NCBI RefSeq assembly: GCF_022682495.2
Contig: NC_071391.1
Span: 42,499,998-42,563,997, forward strand
DNA length: 64,000 bases
Origin: Desmodus rotundus
Lineage: Eukaryota; Chordata; Mammalia; Chiroptera; Phyllostomidae
Direction of reading: 5' to 3'
Part shown: in pieces, positions 57,086 through 64,000 of the stretch
Numbering within the stretch: position 1 is the first letter of the stretch
Layout of the letters: every line of letters begins with the position of its first letter
Program-made: the position numbers and the translations under genes
The notes under the pieces: model-generated
The model's database searches: none
What the model saw: only the letters and a program-made list of their open reading frames with translations
What the model was told of the DNA's origin: nothing

Positions 57086-57680
57086 TGTGGGGAACCGTTC
57101 CAAGCGTGGGACATGTGGCTCAGCCCCCACTTGGAAAACCAGTGGGGAGCAAGGTTGGCGGGCAGGACCCACGTCCATGGATAGGTTCTCCAGTGGGAAA
57201 TCAGGCCTGCATTGTACTTAGACTGCTATGAGACTTGCTCTTGCTAAAAAACTCCCTCACCCTGAATTGAGGAAGCAAATGTTTACTGAGTATCTTTATC
57301 TTCCCAGAATCTGGGCTAGACCCCCCAGGTATGGGACAAAGCCTTTTCAACCATTTACATTGCAAATATCCCCCTTTGATGTGTTCAGTGACTTCCTCTC
57401 CTGTGTCTGCAAAGATAACCACCCCAAACAAACCTATGAATAATAAATGAGGACCATCTTTGATGTAGGAGGCCTAGAAAAACAATAAAGCCTGTCCAGG
57501 CGGGGGTGAAGGGGTCTCTCTCTAACTTGGAGAGTGGCCACGTAGCCCCTTTTCCTCCACAGATTTCTATAGTCTGTGTGTATGTGTTTGAATACTGAAA
57601 CCTCAACAGCAGATCTTGCGGGCCAAGATCCGCGTCACTTGTAGACTCAGGTTGGAGTCTCTGGGGCTCCCTTGATTTCA
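57086..57680 (+). mobile_element. ERV LTR, probably class II
   Basis: Starts TGTGGGGAACCGTTCC, has AATAAAGCC at 57484-57491 and a U5-like segment after it (GGTCTCTCTCTAACTTGG…TGTGTGTATGTGTTTGAATAC…). The right end is uncertain because no clean CA terminus or TSD was found. There is no internal retroviral sequence. Confidence 0.6.
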
Positions 57681-57683
57681 AAC

Positions 57684-57952
57684 TCTATTAAAAAGAGAAA
57701 AAATTTGAAAGGGCATATGGTTTTCAACATATATTGGTTATTTAACCCAGCAATTCTATTCCTAGGTATTCAAGAGAAATGAAAACTTTGGCCCACACAA
57801 AAACTTTATTCAAACTAGCCAAACACTTTTTAATACCCAAATGTGTATCAGTACATGAATGCACAAATAAACCATGGTATGTCTCCATGATACATCCATT
57901 GAACAGACTACTATGCAGCAGAAAATCAGGAAAAAAAAGAATTATTGGTAAC
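57684..57952 (+). mobile_element. Old LINE-1 ORF2 fragment, interrupted by LTR
   Basis: TTAACCCAGCAATTCTATTCCTAGG…CCAAATGTGTATCAGTACATG…ACCATGGTATGTCTCC…CTACTATGCAGCAGAAAATC is the ORF2 C-terminal stretch. It resumes at 59172 on the far side of the LTR. Confidence 0.75.
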
Positions 57953-59171
57953 TGTAACATTGAAGCAGGGTGCAGCCAAGAGGAGGGCCCCAAGAAGGGA
58001 TTTGTGATGGGGTCCAGGACTCAGGGTGTCCAGAAAATATTAGAAAAATGTATGTAGGATGTCCTCACCCCCACAAGCCTGAGCCAGGGGGGATGGGACA
58101 CATGGAACAGGGCCATTCAGAGCTGTTTTGGGTAGCAAGAGCTTTGCAGCTAACCCCTGGCACAGTCATTTAACATATCTGTAACCTTTAACTGGTTTCA
58201 TGGATCTGTTAAGTAGCTGTGGCCATGCTTTGAGCCAGGGGGATGGGACCAAATTCCACCCAAGATGGGACTGGGAAGCAACTCCCCCTGGTTACAGGGC
58301 CTGTGGGAGAGCGTGGAGATGATTGGCTCCATGCCATGGGGCCACACCTGCCCAGACTTACTATGGCAGCCCAGTAAAGCTGGAAGAATATGGGGATGCT
58401 GGCAGGTGTAGCTGACTGTAGGAGGAGTCGGAAATGGGGCTGCAAAGGAAGATGGGTGCTGGTATTTAAACCTAGGCGCGGCAGCCATAGAAGGGGGAGG
58501 ACCACAAGGTTTTGGGGGAGGAGAGAGTAGACCATGCGGCTCTGAAGTAAATAGGGGGCCACATGGTTCTGAAGTAAAAATAGAGGGAACCACGAGGTTC
58601 TGAGGGAAAAGGAAGAGGGCCACGTGGTTCTGAAATGGGGAAAAGGACCACACGGTTCTGAAGGAGAGTAGAGAGGACCACGAGGTTTTGGAGGGCTGCT
58701 TTTTGCCACGCGGCTTAGGCAGCAGGAGAGACTTTGCCGAGAAGAAAAGGGGAGAAAGCACTCTTGCTGGTGGGCCATGAGAAGGTGCCACATGGCTTTG
58801 GATTAACTGGAGACTGCAGCAGCCACACAGCTGATGGTGCCGGGAGCCTGAATCACGGACTTCTACTTCCTTTCCTGAGACACGGTACCCAGGACTGGGC
58901 ACAGGGAGAGGGAAGGACTGTGCACCTGTAGGTATTCTAGAGGACTTTAGTATCTTATTGAAGACATTAAGCCATTACTCTAAGTCTGTGTAACTTTTAA
59001 ATAAACAATTCCTTTCCTTTTCACCAGTCTGTGGCATTGAGAGACGTCTTTCCTCTGGCGGCGGGCATTGCGAACCTAGCAGGTGGGCGTGGGGGAAGGA
59101 ACCTCCAGAGACAGGAAGGGGGAATCCTTTCTGTAATAATTTATCGTGAACCACCCCCTGCCCTTTGCTCT
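57953..59171 (+). mobile_element. ERV LTR carrying a tandem array, nested in L1
   Basis: About 1.2 kb inserted in an old L1 after GTAAC (57948-57952), which recurs at 59172-59176. It starts TGTAACATTGAAGC, has a TATTTAAA box at 58463-58470, an AATAAA at 59000-59005, and ends in U5-like text with GGCGGCGGGCATTGCGAACC and TTTATCGTGAACCACC. The exact 3' terminus is ambiguous because the LTR end and the target text share TGTAACA. The ~30-bp repeats lie between TATA box and poly(A) signal. Confidence 0.7.
58500..58720 (+). repeat. Eight-unit ~30-bp tandem repeat within the LTR
   Basis: Units begin at about 58501, 58531, 58559, 58589, 58620, 58648, 58678 and 58705. Each has the core CCAC(A/G)NGGTTCTGA followed by a purine-rich spacer, and spacing is 27-31 bp. 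One unit contains the E-box-like palindrome CCACGTGG. Two weaker echoes follow near 58789 and 58823. Confidence 0.88.
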
Positions 59172-59570
59172 GTAACAACATCATGGTTAAATCTCAAAAA
59201 CACTGTGTTAAACAAAAGACCTAGACACAAAGGAGTTCACACTGTATGATTTCCTTTATGTGAAATTGTAGGGTCAGTAGTTACTCGGGCACTGGTGCAG
59301 TCGTTTTATAAATTGGTTTAGTAGTTATTTGGGGGATCACTTGTACTGGAACTGGCAGCAAAGAGGCACAAAGAAATTATGTGATACCAGAAAGTATTAC
59401 GTGTTTTGATTGTGGAGCTAATTACAGAGATACATGAATTCATGAGAACTAATTTTACTATATGTTTTAAATAGGCATATTTTATGATATTTAAATTATG
59501 CGCTCATAAAATTCATTTTCTAAAAATCTAATTTGTATGTAAATTTAAAGATAGGGAGAATTCAGAAGTA
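59172..59570 (+). mobile_element. Old LINE-1 fragment, continuation after LTR
   Basis: AACATCATGGTTAAATCTCAAAAACACTGTG…AAAGGAGTTCACACTGTATGATTTCC…ATGTGAAATTGTAGG is the downstream part of the L1 broken at 57952. Confidence 0.75.
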
Positions 59571-60754
59571 AGGTTATAGAAATAGCAACTCAAATGAAAT
59601 TTATTCAGTGAGTCACTTGTAACAAAGTTATTGAAGCAAAGGTGTTGAAGCTAGAATATACATATTTCTACAATATGTTATCAATATAAGGATTTTTAGA
59701 AGTAGAAACACTTACTGGTAGTACATTGTAGAATTTTTATGAGGATTTGTAATGCAGTGAGTGTAAGCAAACTTCAAAATATTTGCACAGCATAGGAGTC
59801 ATTGGTAACTTAGTTGCAAAACACCAAAACCAACACAAAAATCCAAATTTGATGACCTCTGCTTTGATGGTAGGTGGATGTTACTAGATCAGCACAAGAG
59901 AGTTTTACGACCAAATAAATAATTATAATATCAATATAAATAATTATAATATAATTATTATATTATAATTTAATATAATTCCCTTCAAGGAAAAGATGAT
60001 TATACTGGTTTTTGCCATTCACCTTCTCACCTTACAATGAAACATTCTAAGCACTTCCAAGTTCTGCCCTGTACTCTAGGACACTGATCTCTAAGGAATA
60101 TGGCACTGGATTGATTCCCTTGCTGACTGGCTTCCAATTCAATGTACACAGTGGGAAGTGCCAGCAGAGGACAAGAAAGCAGGAATGGAAACAGAAGTAG
60201 AATATTTCTTCCCTGCTTGTTCCCTGTTCTGGGGTCTGTTTTCTGATATTTCTATGTCCCAACTCTTGCAGCAGGTCCCTCCTCTGGACTGAATCCCTCC
60301 CTGGAATATAAGTAGTACATTATTTCCTCCCTTCTCCCTTCAAGGTAGAATGGCTTCCTGCTCTTGTGTCCTGGAGCATCTTGATATCCCTTGGTGTTTC
60401 CCTTAATTCTGTCCTTACCTCTACAAGCAATCCCTTCATTACAGTTTCATGAAGCATCTAGGTTTTCTGCCAGGTTGTAGACTGATACAATAACATTTTA
60501 ACACTGAGGAAAAGGAAACTAACCTTTTAAATAAAATAATAGTAAAAAGGAGATTATTTTTTTAAAGCACATGTTTGCAAATGTTTCTGTTCATATGTGA
60601 TTTTATGGCTAATAGTAATGTGTGCTGTGTATAAAATTTCTCCCCCAAACTTGAAAAAATTATATAATTCTCTAAAGCATTTAAAGTCTCCAGTGAAGAG
60701 TGTCTATAGTTTTTAACCATTTTGTTTAAAATATTTTCTTCAATTAATTAGTTT
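59571..60754. other. Unassigned; contains AT hairpin
   Basis: No gene seen. 59942-59970 is a perfect 12-bp inverted repeat with a 5-base loop (AATTATAATATA / TATATTATAATT) in an AT-only stretch of about 75 bp. 60060-60480 could be an old non-coding repeat I cannot name. Confidence 0.5.
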
Positions 60755-61000
60755 TTAAACTTTATTTTTATTGTTGACTATTACAGATGTCCCCATTTTC
60801 CCCCTCTTTGCCCACCTCCACCAGCCTCCTCTCCCCTCTCCCCTCTGGCCCTCACCGCACTGTTGGCTGTCTGTGGGTTATGCATGTATGTTCTTTGGCT
60901 ACTCCCTTCACCTTCTTTTATCCAGCACCCCCTTCCCCCACCCACAGCTGTCAGTCTGTTCCATGTATCCATGCCTCTGCTTCAAAATACCTGATCATAA
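60755..61000 (-). mobile_element. LINE-1 3' end, minus strand
   Basis: TTTTTATTGTTGACTATTACAGATGTCCCCATTTTCCCCC, then CCTCCACCAGCC and CTCTCCCCTCTCCCCTCTGG, is the reverse complement of the A-rich tail and G-rich 3'UTR of a bat L1. The two overlapping + strand ORFs are artefacts. Confidence 0.7.
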
Positions 61001-61213
61001 ATATGACTTATAGTTATAAAACTAGTTAGCAGGACAGGGTAACTAACATTAGTAAATACTGAAATTTACCAGCTGTGTCTTACCAAAAATTTTTGTATGA
61101 TTATAGATGGATTTAAAAAAAATGAATATAATCGTTTTGCTATTTCCCAGTTCTGTGAACTTGAGCAAATATTAACTTTTCTTGGCTTCTGTTTCATTAC
61201 CTTAGAATAATAC
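61001..61213. other. Unassigned
   Basis: No feature identified. Confidence 0.4.
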
Positions 61214-61521
61214 CCTGCCGTGGCCGGTGCAGCTTAGTGGTTGGAGTGTGGTCCTGTAAACTGTCCGGTAACCGAAAGGTTGCAGGTTGCGGTTTGATTC
61301 GTGGTCACTGCACATACCTAGGTTGTAGGTTCATCCCAGTTTGGGCACCAGCGGGTACGATCCTTGTCCCGTTAAGGATCCCAGGTCTGGGTGGGTGCAA
61401 GGCAACCGTCCATGCTTCTCGGGCATCGTTTCTCTCTCTAACTTCTTCTTTCCCTTCCTCTCTCTCTCTGTAAAAAAGAAAGAGGAAAAGAAAGAAAAGA
61501 AAGGAAAAGAAAAAGGAAAAC
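61214..61521 (+). mobile_element. VES-type SINE, plus strand, long variant
   Basis: Head CCCTGCCGTGGCCGGTGCAGCTTAGTGGTTGGAGTG with GTCCTGTAAACTG, ACCGAAAGGTTGCAGGTT, then a middle part that seems to repeat the GGTTGNAGGTT…GATTC motif, GGGTGCAAGGCAACC, TCGTTTCTCTCTC, CT block and an A-rich tail. About 300 bp, against about 200 for its neighbours. Confidence 0.85.
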
Positions 61522-62424
61522 ATTCTCGGAGTGGGGAGGATTAAATACAAAAAATAAATACAACCCACTCTTTATGATGCTATGAACGATAGATGTATAC
61601 ATCCTTCCCTCTGCAGAGTAGACGCACAACAGATGGCAGCTAGATGATTATTCCTCTACCCCCGCTCCACCTGCTGAATCTCATGTTGGATACATCTTAT
61701 TTTTAGGAGGACTTACATTCCTCCTAACTCCAGCTGTGTTTCTCTCTGCTGCCTTAGTTGAACCCACCTGCATACCCCAAGAAGAAAGATATTTTATCTA
61801 TAAAGTGTGAGAATTTTATTCTTAATTATTATTCTTCCTACTTTTAGTTAATTAACTTTGTACAGCAGTCTACGGGAGAAGTAGTTATTTCTGGAAGGAT
61901 TAGCAATAACAACAAAAACAAAAGCTATCAAATGTACTTTTGATGGAAACACAAGGCAATTCCCCTGCTTGAATCAATTTTAGACATTACTCCAATAACT
62001 GATGCTCCACAAACTATTGGTAATTTTTTTTTCTGGAGCCATTGAAGTTAGCATTTGCTAGCCTTGTACCAATCCTTAGGACTCTCAGTAGCGCACAAGC
62101 CTATCCTTGAAAAGTCCTTTCATCCGTCAGAATTCTTTACTACCCTAATTTCTTCATCACGAGTGTAATGACTCTGGGCTGCCCCCTGCTGTCCAATGCT
62201 ACCAAAAGTGATGACTTACCTGGTAAGGAACTTGCCTTAATTCTCAAACATATCCATGCCCACTCCAACGACTTATGAATTGGCCTCTGATAAATCCCTG
62301 AGAGCCAAATAGTATTATTCTCAGCACTGGGCAGAGCACCTGACATATATTCTGATTAGTACACAAGTATATTGGTTTCATTTTTCTGAACACCTGGCCA
62401 GCAATATTGAAGTTTAAGATTGAA
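61522..62424. other. Unassigned intergenic sequence
   Basis: No gene or named repeat seen. Confidence 0.4.
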
Positions 62425-62548
62425 TGAAGGTGTTAGTTAATGCTATGGTGGTAAGCATTTCGCAATATATAAATGTATCAAATCAATACGTTTTACACCT
62501 TTAATATACACAATGTTATGTGTCAATTATATCTCAATAAAGCTGAAA
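62425..62548 (+). mobile_element. Old LINE-1 3' terminus
   Basis: TGGTGGTAAGCATTTCGCAATATATAAATGTATC…ACAATGTTATGTGTCAATTATATCTCAATAAAGCTG with an A-rich tail is the end of an old L1M-type 3'UTR. Confidence 0.8.
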
Positions 62549-62559
62549 AAAATCAAAGG

Positions 62560-62970
62560 AGCTTCACTCATATGAAAATCAATGAAGGAGACCTCAACCA
62601 AGATTGGAATCAAGAGGTCCTATAGGGGGAGCCTCTTCCCAAACCACTCATAGTTTGTTGCCCCAAATAAGAAAGAGACCCTGCTTTGCATCTCCAACAG
62701 AGAGCTGTTTCCTACTCTACTGCCCCAGCAACAACCCAGCCAATGAAAAGCCAATATACATTCCAAAACCCAGTTTCCTCCAATGGAATCTTTGTTTACA
62801 ACAACCCCTCCTAAATCCATAAAGGATGGTTCTCTCCTCTGTTTCTTTGGACTTGGCTGTGGTTCTGCATTAGACCACATGTCCTAAATCACATTTTGTT
62901 GTTGTTGCTTTTGAATAAACTAATTTTTGCTGGAGAAATATATGGCTACCTGTCTGTTTAAGGTCAACAC
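62560..62970 (+). mobile_element. ERV1-type solo LTR (probable)
   Basis: Promoter-like CCATAAAGG near 62818, AATAAA at 62914-62919 in TTTTGAATAAACTAATTTTTGC and a terminal GGTCAACACA resemble class I LTRs. The left boundary is vague. Confidence 0.55.
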
Positions 62971-64000
62971 ACAACAGCACCATCTGACTTCGGCTCACCT
63001 AGAGCAGGTTTTGTATTGAAATCTTGGGATCTTTTAAAAACTATTAACTAATATTCAGTTGGATTTCTCCAACTCATGCTTATGAAACTTTTTAAACCAA
63101 AGTACAAGTTTACATTTAGCTTGAGTAGAGTGAGGGCTTATATACCTCAAGCATCCTTGTATTAATGCCGTCATAGACCATTAATGGATCTGGTCTCAGC
63201 ATTCTGGTTTCATTCAAGCTGACATGCTTTTCCATCCTTTTATTCAATATTGAAATTCAAAAGAGGGACAAAAGCAAGAAAAGGGGGCTTTAAAATGCAG
63301 GAGAAGAGAAGTCGGAAAGAGAAGTTAAGGAAAATAAGGAAAAGGTAAGAGGAAGAAGGAAAGATATTTCTCTGTTCTTAAAATAATACTCAGAAAAAAA
63401 GTTAAAGATTTTCTCTGTGAAATAAAAACATTATTATGGGCAAGACAGAAAAATTCTCACAGGCTCATCTCAGGCTACAAACTATCCAGTTTTGTAAGTT
63501 GGGTTTGTGGAACCACCAAAGCTCTGATCTCAGAACTGAGCCTTGCAGGAATCACGCTGGTGCCAAGTTCTGAGAATGCAAAATTTTGTAATGAAAAGTT
63601 ATGCAATGAAGCAGTTCCGACCTGGATCCACTCCACGCAGACCAAGCTGAGTGAGAAATAGCAGGGTCTGTGGCTGTTGTTTCTCTTGGGGCAAAGAAGA
63701 ACAGTGGAGGTGATTGTAAATGAGAAACAAGCCGTCCCAAATTCTTAGGTGCCAGAAGTTTCTGAATTCTGATTATCAGAGTGAGCATCTCTCTCAGCCT
63801 TCATTTTCTAGCAAGTTGTGGCAAGTTTAAAGAAGCTTTCTCTGGAAATCCCCAATGCCAAGGAGCAGTTGCAGCTTGCATTACTGTGGGCCGAGTTCTG
63901 ACAGCCGAAACACACACAAACACACACACACACCATAGCTGCTGGGAAAGGAGTGCTAGGGAAAAAAACATGGGATTGAGGGTAATGCAGGGAAGCCTGC
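62971..64000. other. Unassigned, with (CA)n at 63908-63934
   Basis: No gene seen. A purine-rich tract at 63250-63370 and a CA microsatellite near 63910-63934 are the only notable compositions. Confidence 0.5.

Noticed and set aside
58500..58720. Regularly spaced repeats resembling a CRISPR array
   Set aside because: Eukaryotic LTR context, imperfect units, spacers of only ~15 bp that are themselves similar, and no cas genes.
58198..58902. 234-residue Pro-rich ORF with ~10-residue periodicity on the - strand
   Set aside because: It reads the antisense of an ERV LTR. The periodicity comes from the ~30-bp DNA repeats, which keep frames open in several phases.
1..64000. A new multi-gene biological system
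   Set aside because: I looked for clusters of unknown ORFs with shared orientation, spacing or domains and found none. All sizeable unexplained ORFs fall in repeats or biased-composition DNA.

Overview
The window looks like mammalian nuclear DNA, most probably from a bat. It holds intron-less olfactory receptor (OR) coding exons in a sea of LINE-1, MIR, MaLR, Tigger and ERV LTR copies. It also has about nine tRNA-derived SINEs of the VES type (reverse-oriented ends such as 'CCACTGAGCCACACCAGCC', with the 'AGGGCACATGCC' block), which is the chiropteran signature. No prokaryotic or viral gene system is present. The host genes are class II ORs of the OR2D/OR2AG group, which sit together at 11p15.4 in human.

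Layout. 0.7-1.7 kb: intact OR2D3-type receptor (+). 2.4-4.4 kb: 5' part of an old L1, then an LTR and a SINE. 5.0-6.9 kb: decayed processed pseudogene of SRPRA (-), joined directly to an L1 3' piece (6.9-7.5 kb). 7.5-12.4 kb: old L1, MIR and a Tigger element. 12.5-13.4 kb: OR2AG copy A (-), with a candidate upstream 5'-UTR exon at 14.9 kb. 15.8-17.0 kb: old L1 broken by a MaLR LTR. 17.7-19.6 kb: a HAL1-like element (ORF1 only) with clean target-site duplications (TSDs). 20-27 kb: old L1 ends, VES SINEs, an ERVL LTR, a TIR element and a second HAL1-like copy. 27.3-32.8 kb: a full-length L1 with both ORFs open and a perfect 13-bp TSD. 33.8-34.8 kb: OR2AG copy B (-), with its own candidate 5'-UTR exon at 37.8 kb. 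42.5-44.2 kb: an OR2D-family pseudogene (-) split by an 805-bp solo LTR. 44.4-48.8 kb: another LTR, MIR, a mariner-type fragment. 49.4-56.4 kb: a long decayed L1 with a 2.4-kb 5'UTR, an internal ORF2 deletion, a nested VES SINE and an apparent 3' transduction inside a perfect 15-bp TSD. 57-59.2 kb: two LTRs, one with an eight-unit ~30-bp tandem array. 59-64 kb: old L1, a VES SINE, an ERV1-type LTR and unassigned sequence.

How it works together. The only host genes that look functional are three odorant receptors. The two OR2AG copies come from a duplication that includes upstream non-coding sequence and splice sites. They are nearly identical except for a sharply bounded block over ECL2-TM5, which is the most interesting host-gene signal here. 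The other main point is the L1 biology: one intact L1, ORF1-only HAL1 partners, a 3' transduction and a probable L1/mRNA chimera. I found no previously undescribed multi-gene system and do not claim one. All family names come from recognising motifs by eye; no database search was possible.
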